Part shown: in pieces, positions 48,697 to 60,460 of the stretch
Layout of the letters: each line of letters starts with the position of its first letter
Numbering within the stretch: the stretch's first letter is position 1
Assembly: GCA_030765045.1 (NCBI GenBank)
Contig: CM060965.1
Span: forward strand, 151,743,374-151,807,373
Direction: 5' to 3'
Source of the DNA: Tenodera sinensis
Taxonomy: Eukaryota > Arthropoda > Insecta > Mantodea > Mantidae
DNA length: 64,000 nt
Translations under genes and position numbers: made by a program
Notes under the pieces: generated by a model
The model's input: the letters and a program-made list of their open reading frames with translations, nothing else
Database searches by the model: none
What the model was told of the DNA's origin: nothing

Positions 48697-49366
48697 TCTA
48701 AGAGTGGAACGCTATATACATGTTTGGTTTTTAAACTTACGTGTTCTTCACCTGTATTTCTCTTCTTCTTAGCCATATGCATTTTCCGTTGGTTTTTCTG
48801 CATGCAGCGTTTTCTGGGACGACTTACTTGACGAGTGTGTGTCACTCATAGTGCTTAATAAAAGTAAATCACTACCCTAAATGCACTAAAGGTTTGTTCA
48901 GTGGTATTGTTAATAAACAGCACAACTATTCTTGAAACATAATGCTAAACAGAAGTTAAACAGAGAGCTGCAAGCCACTAAACACAGGTTTCATTAAAAG
49001 CAACAGACTGAACTAAAGAATTACCCCGTACATCTAGGCAAAAACTATTTACAAAACCGCAAAAATGTTTGAAAGGTTAAGGAATAAGCGTTTATGAGGG
49101 GTAAAAGCCTGAAAATAAACAGTACCTCTCTTAAGTGATTTATTGCTACATTCTCTTCAAGAGCAACTGTCACAGCGTAGCGGCCGGCATGTTGGCTTAT
49201 GCGCCTTTGCTATTCTCGAGATCCGGCTGAAGCTAGGAAGGTCTAACACCATGCTGTATTCAAATGGAGAATTCGTTCATATCCAGGGCGTATCAACCAT
49301 TCACACTTAACGGGCATTAAAGAGTAGGCTTCATACTTTATGTTGCGAGAAAAACAAAACATTCGT
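48697..49366. other. Unassigned sequence
   Basis: No gene or further repeat recognised. Confidence 0.35.
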
Positions 49367-49511
49367 ATTTTGGCGCATACGCCCTTGGCACGATTATGGC
49401 AACGCTTGCCTGCCCACCAATAATTGTGTCATGGTCTTCAAACGTAACAGTGTCGTGAACTGGTTCCCACCAAATTAAATTAGGCGTATAAAATGTTAAA
49501 AAGCTATTCAA

Positions 49512-51000
49512 ATGTCGAAAAGAAAAGCAACTTCGAGTGCTAGAGTAATTAAATTACAGAAAGAGTTTTCGGTTGATTTAATATCTACGGATAATAGGGT
49601 AGTGTTTTGTGGAGTGCGTGAGAAAAATGTAGGGAGTGAGAAAAGATTTCAAATAGTTCAGCACATAAACACAGCAAAACATAAGGAGAATTTAATAAAA
49701 AAACTCGCAAACAAAGGAGCTGTTCAAAAACAGCTAGTAGAGTGTTTAGGAGGTAGGGTTACTAAATTTTCCTATGACGTGTGCCAAGCATGTTTAGCTG
49801 CTGATACTCCCTTGTTCAAAGTTAATAAATTAATAATTAAAAACTTCGTTGCCAAGTATTCTCGACAACATGTACCTGAAGAAAGTACACTGCATAAGAC
49901 GTATGTAGGACATTGTTACAATAACGTATTGTCAAATACACAAAATGAGTTAGCGGATGAGTTTGTGTGGTTGTCTGTTAATGAAATCCCTGATTCTGAG
50001 CGCCGTTCTATTGCTAATATAATCCGGCCACTGACAATGTAACTATGACCCAGTTTGTGATGGACTCTTTGAAATTACTATGGCCACGTGGAATCAAATA
50101 CGATGGGTTACTTTTATTTGTTACTGATTCAGGTCTTTGTATGGTAAAATCAGGACAAACTCTGAAAGGTATTTTTCATAACTTAATTGATATAACTTGT
50201 TCGGCACTCTCTTCATCGCATTTCTGAGACAATATGTGATTTTTCCCATTGGTAGATAGATTTGTGTTCAGTACAAAGAGAATTTCTGTTAAATTTCCTA
50301 AAAGAGTTAAGTTGTTTAGGTCAACAGCACCTAATATCCAACTTCCTCCTGCACCAGTGTTAACTCGATGGGGAACATGGGTCTATACAGTTTTATATTA
50401 TGCTGAGCACATAGAAATAGTCGAAGAGGTTGTTAATTCATTGGAATCGAAAGATCTCATTAATAGAAACTGTGCAGAATATTCTGTCAGGCACTGGGTT
50501 AAAAGAGGATATTTGTTTTATATCTGCTCATTTTTCTTTCTTACCAACAGCCATAATGGCATGGAAGAGGCCGTAGGATCTCCTTTGCATGAATCACTTA
50601 CTGTCTTTGAAAAAACAATATGTGATCTAAATTCAGCTCCTGCTAGCATAGGACAAAAAGTGAAAGAGAAAGTGAATTATGTAATTTCAAAAAATTCTGG
50701 TTATAAACAGATGTGCGATATTCGAGACATCCTCGAAAGAAAACCATCTGTCGCACCAGAAGACTTGACTCTCTCTGTGAAGCAGTTCATCATTTAAATA
50801 TGCCCCGATAACATCTTGTGACATGGAGAGAGGTTTTTCACGTTACAAAGGTGTTTTGCGAGCAAACAGACGATGTTCTACAGTTGAAAATTTGTGCAAA
50901 GTGTTGGTTGTGAACTGCAATCTGCTTCAACCTCTAGGGAATAAGGTAACTTTATTTATTATCTATACTAACTCGTCTTGTCTACTGCAAAGGGCTATTA
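49512..51000 (+). pseudogene. CGGBP1-like hAT transposase, copy 1, broken
   Basis: The frame opens with MSKRKATSSARVIKLQKEF and a finger-like segment (VVFCGVREKNVGSEKRFQIV) that has lost one of the usual Cys pair. It continues to 50042 before a break. In other frames QFVMDSLKLLWPRGIKYDG, LLFVTDSG, VLTRWGTWVYTVLYYAEH and finally MERGFSRYKGVLRANRR (about 50823) match conserved blocks of the second copy (52934-54358). At least two frame changes and stops separate them. CGGBP1 is a vertebrate protein derived from this hAT lineage; this copy is a transposon remnant. Confidence 0.75.
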
Positions 51001-51225
51001 ATTGTTTTAATTAAATAGTGCATATTTCTTGGCATATTTTCAAGTTTTTAAGAGCATATTTGCATACATATTTCAGTGTTTTTTAGGGAATGAACTTCCG
51101 AGCCCTATACATGATAGTAACGCCGACTAATATTACATTAAGAATTCTTTACTGGCACAGTTTACTTGTGCTCTGAAATACAGTGCCATAATGGTCTGAG
51201 CCAAGGAAGCACATGCTTTGTCAAA

Positions 51226-51462
51226 CTACGACCGCGCCGTGGTTAGACCACTTGCTTCTCACCACAGCGACCCGGGTTCGATCCCAGGCAACCGCATGTG
51301 AGATTCGTGGTGGACAAAGCGGCGCTGGGGCGGTTTTCCTCGGGTTCTCCGGATTCCCCGCCATCTCATTGCACCGGTGCTCCATCTGATCATTCCATGT
51401 ATCATCTGTGTCACCACCTGCGCCGCCATAGTAGTAAAAACGGGCGTTAAACACTACAAAAA
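51226..51462 (+). mobile_element. tRNA-derived SINE, family 1, second copy
   Basis: The head has GGTTCGATCCC (B-box, 51275-51285), and the body and end match the minus-strand copy at 7206-7437. Confidence 0.87.
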
Positions 51463-51714
51463 ATTGACAAATTAACAACTGGGCATCGCAGTCCAGAAAA
51501 CGAACATAGTAAAATGCAAAGGTATAATGATTATTTAACGAGGCCTTTGTTATTTCCCCTTCTTTCTCTCTCTTTACCCCTCTTCAATGACAACGGTATT
51601 CAAAACACTGGCTGCATAAAGCTATAACCAATGACATGGTGGCATGAAATGGAAGTATTGATTGTTTATGACGGCTCACTAAATCGTTCTTCAACTGTTA
51701 CTTGATTCAAGCAT

Positions 51715-51825
51715 GTCGTTTACATCAGAAACTACATATGGCCAGATTATTGGTCTATGGCGAACTGGTAACACAGTTCTACAAATTTCAGAAACTGTGC
51801 TAATTCACAGAAGTGCATTTACATT
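51715..51825 (+). pseudogene. Tc1-mariner-like transposase N-terminal fragment
   Basis: MSFTSETTYGQIIGLWRTGN then TVLQISETVLIHRSAF resembles the first helix-turn-helix of Tc1-type transposases (usually MxxxSE...RGxIVGxxxxGxSxxEIA). It stops after ~37 codons and nothing homologous follows. Confidence 0.35.
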
Positions 51826-52548
51826 TTAATGCCACCCAAGATGTGGTGGTTTGTGGGTTCAAGGACGCTCAACTTTGTGGTCATCAGCGCCCTTAAAAAG
51901 TTCATGGCAATAGCCAGATATAAATTTGAATCAGAAATAAAATTACTAGCAACAAAGAAAATATACACAAACGTAAAAAACAGTGGCAATAACCAGATAT
52001 AAAACAAGGCGATAAATACCTATGTCAAAGGGCATAAAAAGAGATCTAAAATTTTAAATCCTCAGATTCATACTACACTCTGCTAAAAACTTAAAAACTC
52101 TATCAACCGCTGTTTTGTCGTTCGCTAAGACCAGAAGAAAACTTTTCATTCGAAAGCAGAAACTGCATTATAATAAAAGATTAAAGGCAAACATGTTTAA
52201 AGCTATTTCGATGGGAACTTTAATTGCAGTATAAATAGAGGGAGAATTTGTAGAAGGATTAAGCGTTTTTATATGCTTCAATATAATATTGCATTATGTT
52301 TACTGTAAAGCTTTACGTGTTTTGAACCTAAGGACAAGTTTAAAGCTTTTCTTATAAACCAGAATCTTTTAACCCAATAAATGCTGCTTACATCAAGTAA
52401 CATTTGCAACCTTCTCTATCAAGAATTTGGAGATAAATCTAAAGAAAATTAAAACACGGCTTCTCTACGAGATCAGATGTAACCACATTTGCTTGTCCTC
52501 ATTACAGCGCCACTCCTCTAGCTGCGTATTGCTGTCAGGAATTCATTG
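51826..52548. other. Unassigned sequence
   Basis: AT-rich. A CGCTCAACTTTGTGGTCATC phrase near 51870 looks like part of a repeat but its partner is not in the window. Confidence 0.35.
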
Positions 52549-52556
52549 GTTATTAG

Positions 52557-54531
52557 TAGGGAGTGGATTTTTATGTAAATAAATATATTGTTATGTAAAT
52601 AAATATTTTAAGTAATTTTGCTAAAAACACATAATTTGTCACTTTTCTGCTAAAAACACATAATTTGTCACTTTTCTTTGTTATAATGTTTAAATCTAAC
52701 AAAAAATGCCGTGCGTATTATGATAACACAATTTGAATGGACTTCATTCGTAAACGTGCTGCGTAGTGAATGACATCCACTACACGTGCTACCTCGCTAC
52801 CTCAAAGGGGAATCCCTTAGTTTATGATGTGGACGGCTGACGCAAGGTACGCAACAGTCTTCAATCACTGCCTGAGTCGTAAAGCAGAGCGTTTATACAG
52901 TACGGGTTCTGAAGTGAAGTGATTTGTGATATAATGCCGAAAGTAAAGTCGAGTGTTCGCTCTCGTTTGCAACAATATGTTGCTGAATTCAGTGGTATCT
53001 TTACGAGTGATGGAAGAATTCTATTCTGCCAAAAATGTGGGAAAGCAGTAAATGCAGACCAGCGATCGCAAGTCTTGCAGCATTTAGCAGGTAATAAACA
53101 TAGAATTGCCGCTTCACATACAAGTTCTAGACAGGTTCTTTTAGGCGAAGCAACTTCCTCTTCAGAGACTTCACATACTCTAGTTTCAAAATGTTCCGAA
53201 TATTATGCAGATTTATGCAAAACTTTTCTTTCGTGTGATATTCCTTTATACAAATTGAAGAGTCCAGAGCTCAGAATTTTTCTTACGAAATACACCAAGT
53301 TTCAAACACCAGAAGAATCAACACTAAGAAAACTATGTGCCTGCCTGTTACTAGGACATTCTAAGAAAAATCAGAGCAGAATGTGAAAATACAAAGATAT
53401 GGGTAAGCATTGATGAATCACCCGACTCTAGCGGTAGAAAAGTGGGAAATGTTGTGGTAGGTGTGCTAGAAAATAATGAAATAGCTTCCAAGCGGCGTTT
53501 TCTGTTAGCATGCAAAGAAATATCAGCATCGAATCATGTGACAGTGGCTCGCTTATTCAACGAATCTCTGCAGTTGTTATGGCCGAATGGGATGAAATTT
53601 GATAGTGTTTTACAGATGCTGCTCCATATATGAAGAAAGCAGCCGAAGGTCTTTCTGTAAGCTTCCCACACATGATACACATAACTTGTATAGTACATGG
53701 TTTACACAGAGTATGTGAGCAGATACGTACATTGTATCCTAATGTGGACAAATTGATCTCAAATGGCAAAAAGGTGTTTGTGAAAGCGCCAACAACAATT
53801 GATTTATTCAGAACCAAAAATCCATATGTTGTACTTCCACCTAGACCCATAGTTACTCGTTGTGGGACATGGTTGGAAGCAGCTGTGTATTATGCAAACA
53901 ATTTTGAAAAGTTTAAATCAGTGATTGATGAACTAAATAAGGGTGACATTTATTCAATTGAAATTCTTCAGAAATTACTCAACGACATTACACTGAAAAA
54001 TGAATTGTCTTACATATCTGCAAATTTGAGTTTCTTGTTTCTTTCTATAAAAAAAATTAGAAACATCAACCAGCTTGTTAACTGAAACAGTTAATGAAGT
54101 GTATGACATTGAGAAAAAAATTAATTCACTCGAAGGTCCAAAAGTGGAAGCTATTAAACGGAAATTTAAATGTGTGATCGAAAAAAATGGTGGATTTCAT
54201 ACTATGTGTAAAACTGCCAAGGTTTTGCAAGGGGAAGTAGACGATGAAATTGCTAATGTGTATGCAAGTGACATTCCTTTGATGAAATATGCAAGACTAT
54301 CATCTTGTGATGTTGAAAGGTCTTTCTCGCGGTATCGTGCATTGTTTCGAGACAACTGACATCGGTTTGTGATGGAAAACTTGGAGAAAGTGTTCGTGGT
54401 TAGCATAAGTATTTGGAGTTTTGTAGTATTAAAACAAAATATTGTTGCATTTTTATGCATATTTACATATTTTTCCTACATAAAAAATAAAATATTTTAC
54501 TGTTTTTTAGCACATAAAAATCCGCTCCCTA
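52557..54531 (+). mobile_element. hAT element with CGGBP1-like transposase, complete ends
   Basis: Inverted termini TAGGGAGTGGATTTTTATGT (52557-52576) and ACATAAAAATCCGCTCCCTA (54512-54531) are flanked by exact 8-bp repeats GTTATTAG (52549-52556 and 54532-54539). This is a full-length 1975-bp hAT copy with a dead transposase. Confidence 0.93.
52934..54358 (+). pseudogene. CGGBP1-like hAT transposase, copy 2, broken
   Basis: From ATG 52934, MPKVKSSVRSRLQQYVAEF leads into a CCHH-type finger (FCQKCGKAVNADQRSQVLQH...NKH). Frame 1 runs to 53386. Then other frames carry IWVSIDESPDSSG and HVTVARLFNESLQLLW (about 53399-53590), MIHITCIVHGLHRVCEQ and PIVTRCGTWLEAAVYYA (about 53670-53900). The C-terminal end is ARLSSCDVERSFSRYRALF (about 54290-54350), the hAT dimerisation block. 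Roughly three frame changes interrupt it. It lies inside an element with intact ends and would need transposase from elsewhere. Confidence 0.85.
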
Positions 54532-54539
54532 GTTATTAG

Positions 54540-55349
54540 TTATGCGTCACCCTCTGCAAGACCCCGTAAAGCGATAAGAATCTGAGAGATAATCCCAAAC
54601 AATGCATTTTACTAAATTCGTTGTGTGTCCCCACTCCAATGGTGCATTTCACTGAAACACGTTTCCTTTGTTGCTGTTCTCTTGCGTTTTCATTCTGGTT
54701 TACTTTTGTGTTTTACGTTGGTGTTTTACCAACTCAAAGAGTAATTTGAAGTACTAAGTACACGAAGCAGATCCAGTTTCGATACTGCAAACCCCTGTCA
54801 ATAGTATTAAAAAATACATTGCGGAAGCTAAAGGTACGGTCTTCTACGACGTAGTTTAATGTACGGCTGCGTAAAACACGAAAAGTCTTGTTGCCCTTTT
54901 CAACAACAACGCCATCTGAGATCTCGAGATAAAGTGTGCGAAGTGTGCGAGTAACTTGGAAAACAGTGTGCGAGCATAAAGGAATTTGCTTAATTACTCT
55001 AGGATATTTCTACCAAGAAGAAATTGATTGCACGTGTTTTGTTCCTTCATTATTGAGAGCAGCTCAAAAATGTCATATTTGACATCGGTTTTTATTTCAA
55101 AATATCAAGTATTAAAATGTCACATGCTCCCAAAATTACACTTTCTGATGAGCCAGAAGAGGATTTCAATTTCTACGTGCAGCTTGTTGCACCTTTGGTA
55201 CCAAAATTGTTGGAAGAAAAAGGTCAGTAATTCACTTTATATATGCTCATTTGTTAGCAATAGGAGAACTTGATGCAAATTCTTGTTTCGTTAATATTAA
55301 TAGTGGATGATAATAAGAAACAAAATGATTTAAGACAAAAATATCTGAG
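54540..55349. other. Unassigned sequence
   Basis: No gene recognised. Confidence 0.35.
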
Positions 55350-55592
55350 CCCACCTCTTTAGTGTGGGGGTAGCATGTATGCCTCAGATTCAAGAGGTTC
55401 CGAGTTCGAATCTCGATTAGGTGTTACTTAGATAAGACTTTTCCGAGATTTTCTTAACCTACAAAATAAATATCGGGTAACACTAAGCTTTATGGACCTC
55501 GGGTGCATTTGAGCATTATTCCACCCATGTCATTCATCGTCCAGTATGACCCAACCACTAAAAGGACCTTAACCCCCCCCCCAAAAAAAAAA
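55350..55592 (+). mobile_element. tRNA-derived SINE, family 3
   Basis: A tRNA-like head with an A-box-like GTGGGGGTAGCATG and a B-box-like GAGTTCGAATCTC (55402-55414), then a body and an end with AAAAGGACCTTAACCCC, an A-run and (AT)n. The same head and tail occur split at 56338-57083. Confidence 0.8.
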
Positions 55593-56337
55593 ATATATAT
55601 ATAAATAAAATATAAATTGAAAACGAAATATGCACTTAAGCCCTCAAAAACTACAACGCGTATTCAATAAATTGATTAAAAGCATTGCAATACACTGAAG
55701 TTCGCAAAACCGACACCACAAATTTGTCAATCTGTAATATTCTCTATAATCCAAACTACTAACGTCAAAGTACGCTTGTGAGTTCAGCTTTGGAATTCCA
55801 CATGGAGTGAGTGAGTGAGCGTGTGAGCGAGTGAGTGAATGAGTGAGAGAGTGAGCGTGTGAGTAAGTGAGTGAGTGAAAGAGAGTGAGTATGAATGAGT
55901 GAGGGAGTGAAGTAAAAGGACCCGTCAACAAGGACTTTTGCCCAATTCCACACGGAGAAATTGTTGTACTCAAATGCATTCTTCCATGTACCCTTTAATA
56001 GCAGATAACACGTTGACATCGTTAAACCTGTGTTAAACGCTACTAAAAAGGAATGACAGTTGAGATGAGACTATAATTCAAGAGTTGCAACTACCTGACA
56101 TAATTATTTCATAGAATAAATGGAAATATGGAAAATTTCTTATCTTTTTAACACTCTCCAACCAAAGCTCGAACTCAAGGTCGTTCAAATTAAGAGATGC
56201 AAGACGTTACCCAACTATGAATTGGATTATGGGTTTATAACCATAGGCTTGGAAAATGAGAACTAGGCTATAGTCAAAAGCATGCATCTTAGGCCTTGCA
56301 TGAGGACATCCTTATCAATAAAATAGTAATCCGCTTC
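55593..56337. other. Unassigned sequence with GAGT-rich tract
   Basis: GAGTGAGTGAGC-type repeats at 55804-55905; otherwise nothing recognised. Confidence 0.4.
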
Positions 56338-57083
56338 TGTGATGTGAGAGTAGCGTGTGTACCTCACATTCAGGAGATCCCGAGTGCAAATCTCGATTAC
56401 GGTTGGACAAAGTTCGGAGGGGGGACTCGGCTCCTCGATCTATGAAATCAAATGCTTATTTCCCCTACGGGGCGCCGACCCTGGAGGGAAGGGTGAGGTG
56501 AGAGGATACTTAGGGTGGTCAGACCTGAGCAGAGGGCAAAGGGCAAGGCTCCTAACGATTACAAATTTGAATTCCCAGCTAGTACACCAGTCCTTGCCCT
56601 CCGTGTGGATTCACAAGTCCCCTAAGGGGCCTGCGACTCGGAGACCTCCCACAATCTGGAGGACGAGGTTTTATAAAGAGCAAACGCTGCCATGCAACGC
56701 CGAAACTCCCACCGACACTGAGAACCCTAAAACAATCAAACAGATGAAAGCTAAACTGAACCGAGAAAAGAGGTGCAAAGGAAAGACAGAAAATTCGGAG
56801 GTAATTGTCCTTCCTAGCATTCGCCTAGATACCCGGAGAAACCCCGAAAAAATCTATGGGTCACGAAAGTTGGCCACGGAAATCGAACCCATGACCTCGG
56901 AATGCGAGCCTTACATTATTGCAGAGCCGTCTCGCTCTGTTATAGTGAGTTACCTAGATATTTTTTTCAGGATTTCCTCTTTACCTGAGAAGGTGAATGT
57001 CAGGTGTCTTAGAGCTCATTTGAGCAACACTATCCATTTCATTCATAGTCCGATATAACCTACCAGGTTAAAGGGTGTTAAAC
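56338..57083 (+). mobile_element. SINE family 3 split by a ~530-bp insertion
   Basis: The head (56338-56405: GTGAGAGTAGCGTGTGTACC, GATCCCGAGTGCAAATCTCG) and the body with end (about 56938-57083, ending GGTTAAAGGGTGTTAAAC) match the SINE at 55350-55592. The ~530-bp piece between them carries an inverted tRNA-like B-box near its right end (GGAAATCGAACCC, about 56878-56890), so the insert may itself be a minus-strand SINE. Target duplications were not resolved. Confidence 0.6.
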
Positions 57084-57090
57084 AAAAAAA

Positions 57091-57790
57091 TCTGATGTGT
57101 TGCACTCACATGACCTTCTCTACTTCCATACCAAGTATTCTTACAAACTCATATTCCTTTATCTTCTTTACCAGTCGAGATAAACATTTGCAGAAATTAT
57201 CTTATTGCTGACTTCCTTGTAGGTGCAAGGGGAATATGGAAATACAGTAGGCTTTAAGTGATATTCAAATCTTTCAAAGCTGGTCGCTATATGAAGGCCT
57301 TCAAATTGCGCTCTCTTTGTACGGCCAAGAGATAAAAAAGTGAAGAGCGACCTTCCATTTGAGAAAAGTTTAAGGATTGCAAAACTCATACAAATAACAA
57401 GCAATATCTCCGAACTGGTTCAGTTCACAAAAAATGCATTTGGACATAACGTGTGTGTTTTAACGAGATCTACATTTTATACAGTGAAATATGGTCCATC
57501 TCTTACAGTTTACCAGTTATGCAAAAGTGATCAAGAGTAAATTGGACTCCATTTTCCATGTAAAGGGTACTTTAGGATGGAGAAACTTTCTTCAAAATCT
57601 TCGTCTCGCATCCCTGAAAGAAATTGAACTTAAATACCAACTTCAGTTTTTAACCGTCTTCTCGTTTTTGAGGTGTACCGTTCATAAACATACACACCAG
57701 CGCGCGCGCGGACCTTTTTCTGAAAATGCTTCTTTTTTTTATTCGGAGGGGGGGGGGGTGGGGCAAAACATATTTCTGGTGAATTCTCGA
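57091..57790 (-). repeat. Inverted third copy of the ~1 kb repeat
   Basis: It matches the copies at 40146-42230 in reverse, including the end phrase TGTGTTGCACTCACATGA, the GAAGATTTTGAAG block and the GGTCCG microsatellite region. It ends at a poly-G/T interruption near 57740. Confidence 0.75.
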
Positions 57791-57869
57791 CACCAAATTT
57801 TTGGGTCGAATACATACTTACTATTGTGGAGGTTTTTTAGGTCCCGCGCTGTGGACGCCGAGTTTGATG

Positions 57870-58398
57870 TTTCCGTGAGGTGATACATTGAAGTCAAGTT
57901 TGCAGATGTACGATCTTCTTCGCTGGAGATGATCTCTGCAGCCTGGTCCTTGACGGTCTTGTAGAACTGCTCTATCTTGCCCTAGCTAACCATGAGAGCT
58001 GAAACTGCCTTATCTACAAGGTAGATTTAGTGGTTTTGACGAAATACTAACGCACACGGTTCCTGGTAATTAATTTAATTCTCGGTACGTTTTTACGATC
58101 ATATCATGAGTTATCGCCGTTTGAAAGTAAAATTACTATTACGTTTCCCTTTTTGAAAATATACTTACCGCTTAATGCACTAATGGGAAAGACTGTTCAC
58201 TCTCTATAATATTCGCGGTAATCACTGTTATGTCTGGGCACGAATTAGTGTTCGCGGCTGCTGCAGGCCCAATGGGACTGTACTGACGAGCGTTCATCAA
58301 CAGGCTGTTGATGCGACTACCCCTAAGCGTGTTCTCCAGCAGACTGTTCAGCCAAGCTAGGGACGGTAGAGTCCAGAATTCAGAGTTATTTGTTAGAG
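57870..58398. other. Unassigned sequence
   Basis: A minus-strand AAGCG|GTAAGTATA (about 58155-58170) looks like a splice donor, but no open frame of host type ends there. Confidence 0.3.
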
Positions 58399-58710
58399 TA
58401 TTGGCCTGGTGCCGGTACATGTGGCCCGAATTACAGGCTTTAATTTACATGGATTATATATTTAGGTCTGTTTACAATTATATATATTTACAGCGGTTTC
58501 TCAGAAACCCATACAATGACCCGCTTTGGGTCACCGAGAACAGTTCCCTTAGGTATTGTTTCCTTTTTTCACTTTCAATGTTTCTGTTTTTGTCTTTCCA
58601 TCTTTGTACACGTATATATATTTACACCTTATTTACACAAATACAGTCCCGCAGTCACTCTAGGGCATATCATGAGATGTGCCCCCTGACATACACACGC
58701 CCATACACAC

Positions 58711-58758
<48 letters not shown>

Positions 58759-59620
58759 TCGTATATACACACACATTGGCACACGCTCACACACACACAG
58801 ACACACACACACACGCGCGCGCACACGCATACACACGCACAGTGGGCACTCGAGACTAAGCGTTCCACACGTACATGTTTGCTGGGCACACCAAGCTATG
58901 CGTCCCAACACATCGAACACTCGCTATTTACACTATGTACACCTCCGCTGTTTTCCTGAGCGGGCAGGTTGCAGGTCCTGACTGGTTCCCTGGGGTGCAG
59001 GCCTCTGAGGTAGCGTGTGTGTGGCCTGGGGCCTGTGGTTGCATGTGCGGATATCAGTCGGTGAGCCGAGCGACGTCTAAAACATTTTGATTCGTGCATG
59101 TTTACGATGCTTCGGCTCACCTTTGCCAATGTTGGCAATCACGTAGTTGTTGTGGCTTCTGATGCGCGCCCACGCTGCTGTGGCTTTCTTGGTTATTGCC
59201 TCAGGGATGGAAGGAATCTGGGTTTCCAGGTGAAGGGTTTGGTTAGTGGTTAGAAGAGGAGCAGAGAGGATTTTCCGGAGGGAGAGGTTTTGGAGGGTTT
59301 GAAGCTGTTTTAAGGCAATTTTTGAGGCATTTTCCCAGGCCACACACGCGTATAGAGCCACTGACAGGATGAAAGCTTTGTATAGGACGAGTTTGGACTT
59401 CAATTGCAGCTGTTTGCTGCGGAAGATGGGGCCGCACAACCCGCTGTCTGCCTTTGTTGGTGCTATTTTTTATGTGGGTGGACCAACACATTGTGCGGTC
59501 CAAGGTAACCCCTAGGTATTTAACTTGCTGACGGCAGTGCAATATTTGACCACCGACCGTTAGGTCCATTGCCAAAGTGTGACGCCGCTTAGAGAAATGA
59601 TAAGCCCGAGGGCTTTAGCC
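58399..59620 (-). mobile_element. 5'-truncated LINE, minus strand
   Basis: An RT C-terminal remnant (59077-59600) is followed, in the minus direction, by a 3' UTR containing (AT)n and (CA)n (58717-58850) and an end shared with 23571-23707. No A-tail was recognised. Left and right limits are approximate. Confidence 0.65.
59077..59600 (-). pseudogene. LINE reverse transcriptase C-terminal fragment, frameshifted
   Basis: On the minus strand, HTLAMDLTVGGQILHCRQQV and KYLGVTLDRTMCWSTHI (the RT thumb YLG motif) are followed after a frame change near 59430 by LVLYKAFILSVALYACVAWE and LQTLQNLSLRKILSAPL. This is the usual Jockey-type ORF2 ending. The stop is at 59077. The sequence upstream of about 59600 is lost. 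Confidence 0.8.
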
Positions 59621-59639
59621 TCGCTTCAGAGAGAGTCCT

Positions 59640-60128
59640 CAGAAACCAGCTAGCTAGCAAACACGTAGCGCCTAGGCATTTCCTGGAAACTGACCTAAGG
59701 CCAATCGGTCACTAATTACCACAGATAACAACACCCAAAACATTAGCAGGCCCCTTCTACAAGTAACATTTTAACCATCTGAACCAAAAACCTTACACTA
59801 TATAACCCTGAACTAGAATATTTACTCGCACACTAGTTATTGAATTTAAATACTGTTGCTTCATGTCATAAAACTATACATTCTTAATAATCATTATATT
59901 AAATACATTCACATTAATTTTTCATTATAATTTAATTGTCATTTAATTCATGATAAAAATCATATTTAATAATACGGCTAATAATTACGGTATCACTATA
60001 CGTAGTAGGGAAAGTAAACTTAAAATACAAATAAAATATTATTTCAATTACAGTAAATGGTTTGTTCAAATCTAACTCATTTTACAAATGTTCAGACTTA
60101 ATTTCTACAGGTACATTTGTTTTAAGCA
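59640..60128. other. Unassigned AT-rich sequence
   Basis: No gene recognised. Confidence 0.35.
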
Positions 60129-60199
60129 CACTGTTTAATAACTATGTTAAGTAGATTTTCCGGGTTTGTGGGCCGTGGTCGAGTTGGATTACCTTCCTC

Positions 60200-60235
60200 C
60201 GACGTTTCGCTGAAAACTGCGTCCAGCATCTTCAG
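60200..60235 (-). ncRNA. Hammerhead-type motif, left arm of copy 2
   Basis: The minus-strand equivalent of the right-arm motif: CTGAAGA, a GCTG/CAGC stem, GAAACGTC. Confidence 0.45.
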
Positions 60236-60414
60236 GGTCAACCTCTGTTATTAGCGGCTGCACATAAACTAAAGTTCACTGCAAACTTTCATATTCATCT
60301 TTGTTTGTTATTAGTGTCCTTGGACACTTCCACCAAGGACACTAATAACAAACAAAGATGAATATGAAAGTTTGCAGTGAACTTTAGTTTATGTGCAGCC
60401 GCTAATAACAGAGG

Positions 60415-60460
60415 TTGACCCTGAAGATGCTGGACGCAGTTTTCAGCGAAACGTCGGAGG
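60415..60460 (+). ncRNA. Hammerhead-type motif, right arm of copy 2
   Basis: Core CTGAAGA (60421-60427), stem II GCTG (60429-60432) with CAGC (60444-60447), then GAAAC (60448-60452) and GTC (60453-60455). The stem II sequence differs from that of copy 1 yet pairs, which supports a conserved RNA fold. Stem I is weaker (CC/GG next to the core, then mismatches and further pairs). Confidence 0.5.

Larger units (their letters stand above)
46711..49387 (-). mobile_element. Candidate IS630/Tc1-like transposon with CAAGGGCGTA ends
   Basis: Inverted ends of about 20 bp (CAAGGGCGTAYGCRCCAAAA; 46711-46730 and 49367-49387) enclose the transposase pseudogene at 47320-47956 and the repeat at 48005-48696. 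No target duplication (TA or otherwise) is evident next to these ends, so they may not be true termini. Confidence 0.4.

Noticed and set aside
51275..51285. tRNA gene from the GGTTCGATCCC box
   Set aside because: The whole unit recurs as a SINE at 7206-7437, and no cloverleaf is supported.
58150..58420. Host exon ending at a GTAAGTATA donor, minus strand
   Set aside because: The open frame stops before the donor, and its start overlaps a LINE 3' end.
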